A stretch of DNA of 64,000 bases from Cyanobacterium stanieri PCC 7202 (GCA_000317655.1 CP003940.1:62001-126000), one strand, 5' to 3'; shown: positions 1-9,386, counted from the first letter of the stretch. The notes: a model not told the origin generated them from the sequence alone. Numbers and translations: made by a program.

Positions 1-240
1 TTACAAAGCAATTAAATTTACCAAATCAATGATGTTATCTCTGATAATATATTTATTAACTTAAAAAAAATTATTGCAAAATATCGTTATTTTTCCTTAC
101 ATTCTTAAAAGAATAGTTACAAAAACCAAACATCTAAAAAAAATTAGTAAGCAACCATAACCTTTATAAGACAAAGACTAACAAAATTAATCAAGTAATT
201 TTTTATAATTTAATTACTGCACTTTGATCATAACAAAAGA
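1..240. other. AT-rich intergenic stretch at window edge
   Basis: Very AT-rich sequence downstream of the minus-strand sasA gene. I see no convincing open frame, RNA or repeat here. It may hold the 3' flank of a gene lying outside the window. Confidence 0.5.
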
Positions 241-1404
241 TTAAAGATATACAGGTAGGGTAAAACGAAAACAACTGCCCTGATTGCCATTATCATCTAC
301 CCATATTTGACCATAATGGGCGTTAATTACCTGACGACAAAGAGCCAAGCCAATGCCATATCCCTCCTCATTTATATCCCTTTCTAAACGAAAATGACCA
401 TCAAAAATACGCTCTTTTTTTTCTGGGGGGATACCCGAACCTGTATCAATAATACTAATCTCTACTTTTTGGGTCGTTTTATGAATAATAGAAATGGTAA
501 TATGTCCTTGGTCAGGGGTATATTTAATAGCATTTTCAATTAAGTTAATTAAGACTTGGCGAATTAACTCAGGATCTGCATATACGGCGGGTAAATCTTG
601 GGGAATATCCTTAATTAATACTTGATTTTTTCTCCTTATTTTATTATTAATACTATTAATCAATCCATAGCATAATTCAGATAAATTGACTTTAATAGGG
701 ACGATATTAAGCTGATTATTGGTTCTTTTTGATGTTTCTAACAAATCAGAAATCATTTTATTCATCACATTAAACTGTTTTTTTGCCTGTTGACAAAGTT
801 GTTTTTGTAGACGAAAAAGTTTTTCTTGATCAGGTTGATTTTTAGCTAATTCAATGGTTTCTACGGCAATGGAGGCAGCAGTTAAAGGATTTCTTAAATC
901 ATGAACTAACATTGCCAACATTTGATCTTTAAAATTTAATTGCTGTCGTAAATTATCTACCTCTTGCCTGAGTTGAAAAATTTCATCACTCAAACGCATT
1001 AACTCTGAAGAAGGCAAACAGGTTTGTAAAATAGATTCTTTTTCCGCAGTGTTATTGTTAAAATCTTGTCTGAGGGAATATTGCCATTTATCCCACCATT
1101 TCTGTAATTGAGCGGTTAAATTACTTCCTGCTAAGGTTTGTTGAGGTGCAGGGTTAACTTTAACCAAAGCAGGAGTAGCAACTAATTTAAAATGTTCCAC
1201 CAGATGAGGGTATTTACTAATTTCTAACACCTCTAATTGAAATTGATAATCACGGGTTAAACTTTGTAGATATTGTTTTATTTCTTGAATGTTTTTTTGA
1301 GAACTATGGCGATTATCAACAAACAATAAAAGTTGAAGAGAGTTTTTTTCTGGCTCTAAGTTTTGATCTTCGTTAGAAATTTGATCACTTTCTGATGGAT
1401 ACAT
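241..1404 (-). CDS. sasA: Adaptive-response sensory histidine kinase SasA
   Basis: SasA is the clock-output kinase that docks on KaiC and phosphorylates the response regulator RpaA. The protein has an N-terminal KaiB-like thioredoxin-fold domain (about residues 25-105), a short coiled linker, then a HisKA domain with the phosphoacceptor in VHDLRNPL (His168 counted from MYPS), and an HATPase domain with N box NLIENAIKYT, G1 box DTGSGI and G2 box GYGIGLAL. The KaiB-like domain fused to a kinase is diagnostic of SasA, and about 388 residues fits the family. I chose the ATG at 1404. A GTG at 1416 and a TTG between them are also in frame, and a GGGAG lies just upstream of the GTG. As usual for SasA, no response regulator gene is adjacent. 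Confidence 0.9.
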   Translation of the reverse strand: MYPSESDQISNEDQNLEPEKNSLQLLLFVDNRHSSQKNIQEIKQYLQSLTRDYQFQLEVLEISKYPHLVEHFKLVATPALVKVNPAPQQTLAGSNLTAQLQKWWDKWQYSLRQDFNNNTAEKESILQTCLPSSELMRLSDEIFQLRQEVDNLRQQLNFKDQMLAMLVHDLRNPLTAASIAVETIELAKNQPDQEKLFRLQKQLCQQAKKQFNVMNKMISDLLETSKRTNNQLNIVPIKVNLSELCYGLINSINNKIRRKNQVLIKDIPQDLPAVYADPELIRQVLINLIENAIKYTPDQGHITISIIHKTTQKVEISIIDTGSGIPPEKKERIFDGHFRLERDINEEGYGIGLALCRQVINAHYGQIWVDDNGNQGSCFRFTLPVYL

Positions 1405-1627
1405 ACTCAATATCACTCCCTTTGAGCGTATTTTTTTGGGCTACTATTACCAATGTATAGTATTGGCTTCAATTTAAATTTTCCTAAAAATTAAAGTTTA
1501 ATATTATTATTGCATTTTTAGGGCAAATAATATCAATTTAAAAAAGAAATATCAATTTTCTCCATATACAATATTATGCTTAGTTAGTATATGGAATTGA
1601 ATTGCTTAACTATATAAACTATTATCG

Positions 1628-2404
1628 TTAAGTCTCTTCTAATATTTTTATTGTTATATCCTGATAAAATTCCTCTTGAGATAATTCGACTTTTGATTGA
1701 GAGGATAGTAATAATAATGCCCAAAAAATTCCTACTTTATCTTGTTTAGATTCTTCTTGATATTGACTCCAAGATATTACCAACTTTTCTAAATTAATTT
1801 GATTATTAAAATCAGAGATAATCGGTATATTTTTAGTTAAAAAAAGGTTTAAATCTTGGGCTAGTTGAGTTAAATTTTCATTATGTGCTAGTTCTGTAAT
1901 GGTTTTTAATGCCTGTTTTTTGGTATATTTTCGTTTTTTATTTAAATTTAAACCATGAAGATTAGTGGCTTTTTTGAGTTCTTTTTCTATGTCTTGAAGT
2001 TGAGTTATAAATTCAGAAAGGGTAACTCTTCTTTTGCGAGGAGGAAGGGCAGAGCTTCTTCTTTTTATTTGCTCTTCTAGGTTCGATTGTAGTCTTTTTT
2101 GTCTGAGATTATTTTCTAAATCTTCTTCTTCATAAAATGTTTCGGTTTCTACTTCTTTTTGTCCCAATTTTTCGAGGGTATCTGCTTTTAATAAAACTAG
2201 CATGGATGCCCACAACATAACTTGCCCTGAGTGGGATAAGTCTTGATCTAAAATATCAAGATTATCACTATTTTTAAGGTTTAATTCTGCCAAAAAACGG
2301 TCTATTATTTCGATGACTTGCACATCCCAAGGGTCAATTTCTCCTTTTTGGGCTAAATCGATGAGGGTGGCTATGGCTTCACTGGCGGGGCTATTATTTT
2401 TCAT
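1628..2404 (-). CDS. scpA: Segregation and condensation protein ScpA
   Basis: ScpA is the kleisin subunit that bridges the SMC ATPase heads in the bacterial condensin complex. The N-terminus carries the typical motif around LIDLAQKGEIDPWDV, followed by a helical segment with LWASMLVLLKADTL. The middle is charged and the C-terminus is a winged-helix-like region, as in cyanobacterial ScpA. The open frame continues upstream to 2494, but that part encodes a proline-rich stretch overlapping a palindromic repeat. I therefore take the ATG at 2404 (MKNNSPAS) as the start, giving 258 residues. No scpB or smc gene is nearby. Confidence 0.85.
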   Translation of the reverse strand: MKNNSPASEAIATLIDLAQKGEIDPWDVQVIEIIDRFLAELNLKNSDNLDILDQDLSHSGQVMLWASMLVLLKADTLEKLGQKEVETETFYEEEDLENNLRQKRLQSNLEEQIKRRSSALPPRKRRVTLSEFITQLQDIEKELKKATNLHGLNLNKKRKYTKKQALKTITELAHNENLTQLAQDLNLFLTKNIPIISDFNNQINLEKLVISWSQYQEESKQDKVGIFWALLLLSSQSKVELSQEEFYQDITIKILEET

Positions 2405-2476
2405 TATGAGGTTTGGCGGATGGAGAGAAACAGTTATCAGAAACGGAAAATGATGGGCGTTGTCGTATAAGGTTTT

Positions 2477-2505
2477 GCCCCCTAAATCCCCCAATTCTGG
2501 GGGAC
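2477..2505. repeat. Palindromic C5/G5 extragenic repeat, copy 1
   Basis: The core GCCCCCTAAATCCCCCA, followed by TTCTGGGGGAC, folds as a hairpin. The reverse complement of this block recurs at 31230-31260 upstream of the ATP synthase gamma gene. Similar C5/G5 palindromes are common extragenic repeats in cyanobacteria. This copy lies between scpA and murE. Confidence 0.6.
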
Positions 2506-2514
2506 TTATTACAT

Positions 2515-2645
2515 TAACTTGAGTTCAGGATAACATCGGTTAATTAACAATTGACAATAAAGAATTATTATCTCTTGCCTTTTGCCTGTTGCCTGTTGCC
2601 TGTTGCCTTTTCCTGACTGACAACTATTATCCCGAATTGAGGCTA
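2515..2645. repeat. Degenerate MITE-like element with heptamer interior
   Basis: The left end TAACTTGAGTTCAGGATAAC and the right end ATTATCCCGAATTGAGGCTA match, with several changes, the terminal inverted repeats of the 187-bp elements at 4262 and 37913. The interior differs: it contains about five units of a TTGCCTG-type heptamer (around 2577-2611). It is either an old, internally replaced copy or a composite of terminal repeats and a heptamer array. It ends just before the murE stop codon. Confidence 0.55.
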
Positions 2646-2647
2646 TG

Positions 2648-4144
2648 TTAAATAATTGTCCATTGTCCATTGTTTATGAGGGCTTTTTGGGCTTCTTCTC
2701 GATCATCAAAATGCACTTTTTCTGTGCCTAATATTTGATAATCTTCATGTCCTTTTCCTGCAATTAATACCCCATCTCCTGCTTGGGCGGTTTGGATGGC
2801 GGTTTGGATGGCTAAGGAGCGATCGCCCTGTACAATAGGCTTAATATGCTTGGGAATACCCGTCAAAATATCTTCAAGGATTTGGGTGGGGTTTTCGGTA
2901 CGGGGATTATCAGAAGTAACTACCACCACATCCGCCAAATCAGTGGCAATTTTACCCATTATAGGGCGCTTGGTGCGATCGCGATCGCCCCCACACCCAA
3001 ACACACATATCATTTTACCCTGAATAAAAGGACGAGAGGCTTTGAGTAAATTTTCTAAGCTATCGGGGGTATGGGCATAGTCGACGATAACGGTAACATC
3101 TTGATCTGATTTTACTTGTACCCTTTCCATACGCCCCGGCACTCCTGTAAACTGGGGTAGGCAGTGAGCAATGGTATCCAAATCAATACCCAACTGTAAC
3201 ACAGCACCCACCCCAGCCAAAAGATTCGCAAGGTTAAATTGCCCCACCAGAGGAGAAGAAAACTTAATTTCTCCTTGGGGAGTATGTAAAATCCCCTCTA
3301 CCCCCGTAGCTTGATACACTAAATCAGTGGTGTATAAATCCGCTTCAGGATTAGTGACACTATAACTCCAGACATTATCAACAGATTTGATCAATCTTTG
3401 TCCATAGGGATCATCATAGTTAATAATCGCCTTACCTTTTAGATATTCGCTGTTAAATAGGAGAGCTTTGGCTTGAAAATAATCCTCCATATCTTTATGA
3501 TAATCGAGGTGATCTTGGGTTAAATTAGTAAATACCGCCACATCAAAATGACAACCTTTGATGCGTTTTTGGGCGAGGGCATGGGAACTTACTTCCATTA
3601 CTGCGTATTGATTACCAGCCTTTACCGCCTCCGTTAGTTGTGCTTGTAAATCCACAGCGAAAGGGGTGGTATGACTAGCAGTTTTTTGATAATCTTGCCA
3701 ACGTGCATACAGAGTGCCAAAGAGGGCGGTTTTTTTCTCGGCTTGATGTAGGAAAAATTCGATTAAGTGAGTGGTGGTGGTTTTGCCATTGGTCCCTGTA
3801 ACTCCTATCATGCCAAGTTTTTGACTAGGATAATCGTAAAATTTACTGGCAATCTGCGCACATACATCATTCATGTCATCAGCAACGATGACGCAATCAG
3901 AGTCTGTGGGGGGGTGTTTATCATAGGCTTCTTTACTGATTATAGAGGCGATCGCCCCTTCATTCAAAGCACTTTGCCAAAATTCTCCTCCATCAACCCT
4001 TGTACCGGGCATCCCGATAAATACATCCCCCAATGAAACTAACTGAGAATTAGTAACCACCCCTTTGACATCAACATCAAGGGCGGGATGTTCAGGAATA
4101 GAGTTAATCTGTTCTATATTGGACAATAATTGACGTAATTTCAT
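2648..4144 (-). CDS. murE: UDP-MurNAc-tripeptide synthetase MurE
   Basis: MurE adds meso-diaminopimelate to UDP-MurNAc-L-Ala-D-Glu in cytoplasmic peptidoglycan synthesis. The Mur-ligase ATP-binding loop VTGTNGKTTTT is at about residues 115-125, and the YAHTPDSL and GCGGDRDRTKRP motifs of the central and C-terminal domains are present. The DNPRTE motif (about 412-417) is the established signature of meso-diaminopimelate rather than lysine specificity. The ATG at 4144 (MKLRQL) is preferred over the in-frame TTG one codon upstream. The last residues (NNGQWTII) and the stop codon are encoded by an intergenic heptamer repeat (ATTGTCC-type), so the C-terminus has apparently been rewritten by repeat invasion. 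Length (498 residues) is normal. Confidence 0.95.
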   Translation of the reverse strand: MKLRQLLSNIEQINSIPEHPALDVDVKGVVTNSQLVSLGDVFIGMPGTRVDGGEFWQSALNEGAIASIISKEAYDKHPPTDSDCVIVADDMNDVCAQIASKFYDYPSQKLGMIGVTGTNGKTTTTHLIEFFLHQAEKKTALFGTLYARWQDYQKTASHTTPFAVDLQAQLTEAVKAGNQYAVMEVSSHALAQKRIKGCHFDVAVFTNLTQDHLDYHKDMEDYFQAKALLFNSEYLKGKAIINYDDPYGQRLIKSVDNVWSYSVTNPEADLYTTDLVYQATGVEGILHTPQGEIKFSSPLVGQFNLANLLAGVGAVLQLGIDLDTIAHCLPQFTGVPGRMERVQVKSDQDVTVIVDYAHTPDSLENLLKASRPFIQGKMICVFGCGGDRDRTKRPIMGKIATDLADVVVVTSDNPRTENPTQILEDILTGIPKHIKPIVQGDRSLAIQTAIQTAQAGDGVLIAGKGHEDYQILGTEKVHFDDREEAQKALINNGQWTII

Positions 4145-4261
4145 CAAACTTCACCCCTCACTTAACAATAAAAGATTTTTACTATGTTATAGCAGTTTGC
4201 CTTGTAGGGTGGGTAGGGAAAATGACAAAACAATCAACTGACACTGCCTCAAACCATTAAC

Positions 4262-4448
4262 TAACCTCAATTCGGGATAATAATTATGAGTATCGTTTAG
4301 TGTCAGCCTTGACGGTAAAAAGTTTACGGCGGTTTTTAAATTGCTAAATAACACCTAGAAATGGTGAAAAATATTCACTTCACTATTGCCCATTGCCTAT
4401 TCCCTATTGCCTGCCTTAACGAGAAAATGTTATCCCGAACTCAGGTTA
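4262..4448. mobile_element. MITE-like element, full-length copy 1 (187 bp)
   Basis: This is a non-coding element with imperfect terminal inverted repeats: TAACCTCAATTCGGGATAA at the left and the complement of TAACCTGAGTTCGGGATAA at the right. It is the reverse complement of the copy at 37913-38099: both are 187 bp, and I counted about seven substitutions by eye. A truncated copy lies at 30021-30138. The flanks read ATTAAC on both sides, a possible 6-bp target duplication, but the copy at 37913 does not show the same pattern. The interior holds four GGCAATA-type heptamers. It encodes no transposase, so movement would need one supplied in trans. Confidence 0.75.
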
Positions 4449-4449
4449 A

Positions 4450-5373
4450 TTAACCTTGATTTAACTTAATCTGTAAATCGGTAAATTCTTCGGGTGGTTT
4501 TCCTTCATTTCTCACCCGAATTAAATAGTAACCTTTATTATGAAGGGGTTTAGTTTTTTCTTGTAAACTTTTCACGGTAAACCATTGTACAGGAAGACTA
4601 CAACGATCATATACTGTTACATAAATATCATATTTATCAAGGGTATTTTGATCTACTTCGATGGTTAATATTTCCCCCATATCCAAAGCATCATAATAAA
4701 ATTTTGTATCGATCGCCCCTACAGGTAAAAATTCATACTTAACAAAAGACTCAGGCAAATATTTTCTGAATTTTAAAACAGTATAAATATAATAATGTAT
4801 CGCTAAAAAATACCAGTTTTTTTTACTAATTATACTATGATAAAATCCATTACTATCATTAGGTATTTCCTTAGTTGATGTAAACTTTTTCCCATCTATT
4901 TTTACTGCAGGTAAAGTTAATTTTTCAGCATAATTATAATATCTTAAACCAATGGTATATTTTCCCTTTTTTAGCTTAATAGATTGCCACTGCTCTCGAT
5001 TATCAACCTTTGAGGCGATGGTATCCACCGTATTATAATTAGGAAAATCATAAAAAATAGCAAACCAAGATTGAGCCGAATTATTAGCCGATGCTATATC
5101 CAAACTAAGTTCATTTTCCACCGCAAAAGGGCCCAAGGTACCGATAATAGCATGGGTATTCCAACGAGGAGCCTTTGTCATTAATACCCCCATATTAATA
5201 GCCGAAGAAACTAATTGATTATCAATTACCCGCCATTGATTAGCCTTTTTTTGATTGATTTTTAAATAAATACTATAAAGATTACCAATCAAAAATTTAT
5301 TAACCTTAGCAAAAAGAAAAGAGGAAATCGCCAGAGGAATTTCCACAATTAAACCAACATTTTTAGTGGACAT
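4450..5373 (-). CDS. Conserved cyanobacterial protein, DUF6208-like
   Basis: The function is unknown. The 307-residue protein has a hydrophobic N-terminal stretch (IPLAISSFLFAKVNKFLIG), followed by motifs such as MTKAPRWNTHAIIGTLGPF, a predicted beta-rich middle, and YYIYTVLKFRKYLPESFVK. From memory this resembles the cyanobacterial family DUF6208; I could not confirm this with a search. The stop codon abuts the end of a MITE-like element (4262-4448), and the gene is divergent from icd. The start MSTKNVG is the only ATG near the 5' end. Confidence 0.65.
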   Translation of the reverse strand: MSTKNVGLIVEIPLAISSFLFAKVNKFLIGNLYSIYLKINQKKANQWRVIDNQLVSSAINMGVLMTKAPRWNTHAIIGTLGPFAVENELSLDIASANNSAQSWFAIFYDFPNYNTVDTIASKVDNREQWQSIKLKKGKYTIGLRYYNYAEKLTLPAVKIDGKKFTSTKEIPNDSNGFYHSIISKKNWYFLAIHYYIYTVLKFRKYLPESFVKYEFLPVGAIDTKFYYDALDMGEILTIEVDQNTLDKYDIYVTVYDRCSLPVQWFTVKSLQEKTKPLHNKGYYLIRVRNEGKPPEEFTDLQIKLNQG

Positions 5374-5384
5374 ATATTCGAGGT

Positions 5385-5468
5385 TTCAGGTTGCAGGTGG
5401 CAGGTGGCAGATTAAAGTTTGTTCATTATCAATTGTCCATTGTTAATTATCCATTGTCAATTATTGCC
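5385..5468. repeat. Heptamer repeats between DUF6208-like gene and icd
   Basis: There are two short arrays with a 7-bp period: GGTTGCA/GGTGGCA units at about 5391-5411, then ATTGTCC/ATTGTTA/ATTATCC/ATTGTCA units at about 5432-5461. They belong to the same loose heptamer family (WTTRYCM and relatives) seen at 2650, 9361, 36570, 48600, 52081 and 54140. Confidence 0.6.
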
Positions 5469-5557
5469 CATCAGAAAATTTGAGAATGAATCAGCCCTAC
5501 TGATATATTATGATGTTGTAATTGTGCAGTTTATAACTTTTGAGAAGGCAACCGAAT

Positions 5558-6985
5558 ATGTTTGAAAAATTGACCCCCCCCCAAGAAGGTACTAAAATTA
5601 AATTTGAAAATGGTAAACCCATAGTTCCTGATGATCCCATTATTCCCTTTATCCGTGGTGATGGTACAGGGGTAGATATTTGGCCAGCCTCTGAGAAAGT
5701 TATTGATGCGGCAGTGACTAAAGCCTACGGTGGTAAACGTAAAATCAACTGGTTTAAAATTTATGCAGGGGATGAAGCCTGTGAAAAATACGGCACTTTT
5801 CAGTATTTGCCCGAGGATACTTTAACCGCCATTAGGGAGTATGGTATCGCCATCAAAGGACCCCTTACAACCCCCGTAGGTGGTGGTATTCGCTCCCTAA
5901 ACGTTGCTTTGCGACAGATTTTTGATTTATATGCTTGTGTGCGCCCTTGTCGCTATTATCAGGGTACTCCTTCCCCCCACAAAAGCCCTGAAAAGTTGGA
6001 TGTCATCGTTTATCGGGAAAACACCGAGGATATTTATCTGGGTATCGAGTGGAAGGAAGGTTCGGAAATTGGTCAAAAATTAATTACCATCCTCAATGAT
6101 GATTTAATTCCCTCTACCCCTGAACACAAAAACAAAAAAATCCCCCTCGATGCGGGGATTGGTATTAAACCCATTAGCAAAACTGGCTCTCAACGTTTGG
6201 TGCGTCGTGCCATCCAAAATGCCCTCCGTTTACCCAAGCATAAGCAAATGGTTACTTTGGTGCATAAGGGTAATATTATGAAATACACTGAGGGGGCTTT
6301 CCGTGATTGGGGTTATGAGTTGGCAGTGACGGAATTTCGTGATGTGTGTGTAACCGAGAGAGAGTCTTGGATTTTGGGTAATAAGGAAGCAAATCCAGAT
6401 ATTTCCACCGAAGATAATGCCCGTAAAATTGATCCAGGTTATGATGGTCTAACCCCTGAGAAAAAGGAGGCTATTTGTGCTGAGGTGGAGGGCGTTTTGG
6501 CTTCTATCTGGGATACCCATGGTAATGGAAAATGGCAGGATAAGGTAATGGTTAATGATCGCATTGCCGATAGTATTTTCCAACAAATTCAAACCCGCCC
6601 TGATGAATATTCTATTTTAGCTACCATGAACCTGAATGGTGATTATCTTTCTGATGCGGCGGCTGCCATTGTGGGTGGTTTAGGTATGGGGCCAGGTGCC
6701 AATATTGGGGATAATTGTGCTATTTTTGAAGCTACCCATGGCACAGCCCCTAAACACGCTGGATTAGATAGAATCAATCCCGGTTCGGTAATTCTTTCTG
6801 GGGTGATGATGCTGGAGTTTATGGGATGGCAGGAAGCCGCTGATTTGATTCGTGATGGTATCAGCCGTGCGATCGCCTCTAGGCAGGTAACTTATGATTT
6901 AGCAAGGATGATGACTCCCCCTGTCGAACCTCCTTTAAAATGTTCTGAGTTTGCCCAAGCTATCATCGATAATTTTAACAGTTAA
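5558..6985 (+). CDS. icd: NADP-dependent isocitrate dehydrogenase
   Basis: This enzyme oxidises isocitrate to 2-oxoglutarate and CO2 with NADP. In cyanobacteria that product is the carbon skeleton for ammonium assimilation and the signal for NtcA and PII. Family hallmarks seen are [13 protein letters not shown] near the N-terminus, the substrate loop [52 protein letters not shown], and the cofactor segment [21 protein letters not shown]. Length (475 residues) matches the cyanobacterial form. I start at the ATG at 5558 (MFEKL); a TTG six codons upstream overlaps the GAGAAGG ribosome site. I looked for a perfect GTA-N8-TAC NtcA site upstream and found none. Confidence 0.96.
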   Translation: MFEKLTPPQEGTKIKFENGKPIVPDDPIIPFIRGDGTGVDIWPASEKVIDAAVTKAYGGKRKINWFKIYAGDEACEKYGTFQYLPEDTLTAIREYGIAIKGPLTTPVGGGIRSLNVALRQIFDLYACVRPCRYYQGTPSPHKSPEKLDVIVYRENTEDIYLGIEWKEGSEIGQKLITILNDDLIPSTPEHKNKKIPLDAGIGIKPISKTGSQRLVRRAIQNALRLPKHKQMVTLVHKGNIMKYTEGAFRDWGYELAVTEFRDVCVTERESWILGNKEANPDISTEDNARKIDPGYDGLTPEKKEAICAEVEGVLASIWDTHGNGKWQDKVMVNDRIADSIFQQIQTRPDEYSILATMNLNGDYLSDAAAAIVGGLGMGPGANIGDNCAIFEATHGTAPKHAGLDRINPGSVILSGVMMLEFMGWQEAADLIRDGISRAIASRQVTYDLARMMTPPVEPPLKCSEFAQAIIDNFNS

Positions 6986-6992
6986 TTGACCT

Positions 6993-7019
6993 GGGGAGGT
7001 AGTTATATCCGCCCTCCCC
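6993..7019 (+). terminator. Stem-loop downstream of icd
   Basis: GGGGAGG (6993-6999) pairs with CCTCCCC (7013-7019) across a 13-base loop, just after the icd stop codon. No T-run follows, so it may be a transcript-stabilising hairpin or a weak terminator before the SDR gene. Confidence 0.4.
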
Positions 7020-7079
7020 CGTTTGAGCAACAGGATAAGATTGAAGGTGTAGTTAGTCATTATAAAATTATCATCTATT

Positions 7080-7733
7080 ATGAAAATCTTAGTTGCAGGT
7101 GCCACCGGGCAAACAGGCAGAAGGATAGTTACAGAATTAGTAGAAAAAGGCATGGATGTTCGTGGCTTGGTGAGAGATGAAGCCAAGGCAAAGGACATTT
7201 TACCCGAGTCGGTGGAGTTGGTAGTGGGTGATGTTTTAAAACCCTCTACCCTCAAAAATGCCCTCCAAGGTTGTGATGTGGTAATTTGTGCCACGGGTGC
7301 TACCCCTAGCCTAGATTTTACGGCATTTTATAAGGTGGACTTGGAAGGGAGTAAAAATTTAATTGATGGTGCCAAGGAGGCAGGGGTAAATAAATTTATT
7401 TTTGTTACTTCCCTATGTGTATCTAAGTTTTTCCATCCCCTCAATTTGTTTGGTTTGGTGTTGTTTTGGAAAAAACAGGCGGAAAAATATTTAATCAATA
7501 GTGGTTTAAACTATACCATCGTGCGCCCTGGGGGTTTGAAAAATGAGGATAATTTATATCCCTTGGTGGTAAGGGGCGCTGATACTCTCTTTGAGGGTTC
7601 AATTCCCCGTAGAAAGGTAGCACAGGTATGCGTAGAGGCAATTTCTCGTCCCGAAACCGATGGCAAAATTTTGGAAATTGTTGCCCAGGAGGATGCCCCT
7701 AGCCAAGATTGGGATCAACTGTTGGCGGTTTAG
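7080..7733 (+). CDS. NAD(P)-binding atypical SDR family protein
   Basis: Rossmann-fold protein of the NmrA/atypical short-chain dehydrogenase group. It starts directly with the nucleotide-binding motif MKILVAGATGQTGRR, followed by GDVLKPSTLKNALQGCDVVICATGA and a FVTSLCVSKF segment at the position of the SDR active site. The usual YxxxK is not obvious: FWKKQAEKYLINSGLNYTIVRPG follows the pattern of atypical members such as Tic62 and plant At5g02240-like proteins. The substrate is unknown. The 3' end overlaps the convergent GTPase gene by 35 bp. Length 217 residues. Confidence 0.8.
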   Translation: MKILVAGATGQTGRRIVTELVEKGMDVRGLVRDEAKAKDILPESVELVVGDVLKPSTLKNALQGCDVVICATGATPSLDFTAFYKVDLEGSKNLIDGAKEAGVNKFIFVTSLCVSKFFHPLNLFGLVLFWKKQAEKYLINSGLNYTIVRPGGLKNEDNLYPLVVRGADTLFEGSIPRRKVAQVCVEAISRPETDGKILEIVAQEDAPSQDWDQLLAV

Positions 7734-9162
7734 TGGCTTTGAGTTTGGCTTTTAGTTCCCATTTGATGCGGTTTAAAATCGATGTTTCATCAAGGGAGTT
7801 GATAATGTTTTCCACCACTGCCAAGGGGCCATTTTCTCCCCATGAGGCACCGTTGGCAAGATATGCTTTACTTACTTGCCCGATGGTGTAGGTGGAAACC
7901 CCTGCTACCCCTGCTTGGGTGATGGCAACGGAAAAATACGGGGCAAGGCTTAATCCTCCTGTGACGGGGGTGGTTAAGCCTAATACTCCTTTGAGGGAAC
8001 TTAAGCCAAATGTAACTAATATGTCACTGGCTGTAATACCTCCCATGCTGAAGGCTATTTTTTTTAGTAGCCCTAATGCCCCTTTTTGGGTCATGGGGAT
8101 GTTGTAAAGGTGGGAAAGGCTCAAAATCATCGCCACGTCAATGACCGCCCCTGTGAACAAATCTAGGGCGGTTACGGGGTTAAGGGCGATCGCACTGGCT
8201 TTGGTCATGACAGCTTTTTGGATAATTTTCTCGGCGTTATCATCCCTTACATCTAGTTTTCTTTGCACCAATCGCTCGTTAATGTTACCCGTAAACAACA
8301 TGGTATTGAGGGCGACGAGGGATTTTCCTTCCCGATGGAGAATTTCGAGGATTTTTAATTGTAAATCTTCAATGTAGGGCATTCCCCGACGGCGGGTAAT
8401 TTTTAATTTCCCTTCCTCATCCCTAATGGCTTCAGAAACCAGAGGAGAAGCCGCCACCATCACAATCTCATCAGGGGATAATAACTCTCTTACCCTCTTA
8501 TCCCTAATTGTCTCATAGATTTCGGTGCGATCGGCGTCAGGATATTGATCAATTTTATTAAACACCAAAATCATCGGTTTACCCACCTCCCGCAACTGCG
8601 AAAGTGCTTGATACTCCACCCTTGTAATATCCCCCGACACCACAAACAAAATCAAATCCACCTGACTAGCCAAATCATGGGCTAAAGCCTCCCTAGTTTC
8701 CCCGTCAATCTCATCAATGCCAGGGGTATCAATCAATTGAATTTGAGCTTTTGCACTAGAATTAATCAACCGTTGCACATTGCCCAATCCATTACCGATA
8801 CTCTCTTGGTTAAATTGCCAATTAGTCTGACTTATATCCTGCGTAACCCCATGCAAAGGGCCTGTGATAAATATTTCTTCTCCTACCAAGGCATTTAAAA
8901 CGCTAGATTTTCCCCTGCCCACCATACCAAAGGCGGCAATTTGAATGACGGAGTTTTCTAGTTTTTCTAACATGGTTGTTAGTTGCTCAATATCAGTTTC
9001 TAAGCCTGTTTTTTCTTCGTCTTTCAGGTCAAGATTATCTAGTAAATTTTGTAATGATTTTTGGGCTTGTTTATAGTTAATTTCTCCCTGTAAATTAGCA
9101 AAGTCTAGGATAGTTGTTTCCCATTCTTCTTGATTCCATTGGTTAAATTCTTCTTCTGCCAT
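7699..9162 (-). CDS. Era/dynamin-type GTPase with C-terminal DUF697-like region
   Basis: The P-loop GTPase domain follows an acidic, coiled N-terminus (about 1-70). G1 is GMVGRGKSS (79-87), G3 is DTPGIDE (145-151) and G4 is NKID (202-205). After the G domain the protein has a hydrophobic C-terminal region (about 310-440) with KASAIALNPVTALDLFTGAVIDV, typical of DUF697 proteins thought to associate with membranes. The family is widespread in cyanobacteria and its role is unknown; membrane remodelling or transport is only inferred. The gene converges on the SDR gene, overlapping it by 35 bp. Confidence 0.8.
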   Translation of the reverse strand: MAEEEFNQWNQEEWETTILDFANLQGEINYKQAQKSLQNLLDNLDLKDEEKTGLETDIEQLTTMLEKLENSVIQIAAFGMVGRGKSSVLNALVGEEIFITGPLHGVTQDISQTNWQFNQESIGNGLGNVQRLINSSAKAQIQLIDTPGIDEIDGETREALAHDLASQVDLILFVVSGDITRVEYQALSQLREVGKPMILVFNKIDQYPDADRTEIYETIRDKRVRELLSPDEIVMVAASPLVSEAIRDEEGKLKITRRRGMPYIEDLQLKILEILHREGKSLVALNTMLFTGNINERLVQRKLDVRDDNAEKIIQKAVMTKASAIALNPVTALDLFTGAVIDVAMILSLSHLYNIPMTQKGALGLLKKIAFSMGGITASDILVTFGLSSLKGVLGLTTPVTGGLSLAPYFSVAITQAGVAGVSTYTIGQVSKAYLANGASWGENGPLAVVENIINSLDETSILNRIKWELKAKLKATKPPTVDPNLG

Positions 9163-9360
9163 AATTCTATTTTATTTCTAATATAAATTTCTCAAGTCTG
9201 GGCAATTTTAATGCTAAGTATTTATCTAATCTTTAAAAATAGTCATAAATTTCCAAATGGTGGGCAATGCTTAAAAATAATCATTTTAAGGGCTAAAGCC
9301 CTTACTACAAGCCCACAAAAAATAATTTATGGAGAAATATATTTATTAAAAAATTAATCA

Positions 9361-9386
9361 TTGTCCATTGTCAATTATCCATTGTT
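9361..9386. repeat. Heptamer repeat overlapping the 3' end of the TgpA-like gene
   Basis: The units TTGTCCA, TTGTCAA, TTATCCA and TTGTTAA run in a 7-bp period. Positions 9371 onward lie inside the coding region and encode the final residues and stop codon of the transglutaminase-like protein. Confidence 0.65.

Noticed and set aside
2405-2494. N-terminal extension of ScpA
   Set aside because: The extra 30 residues run into a palindromic repeat and do not resemble ScpA. The ATG at 2404 begins the conserved part.
5469-5557. NtcA site upstream of icd
   Set aside because: The closest match is GTAATTGTGCAGTT, which lacks the TAC half. No GTA-N8-TAC was found by eye.
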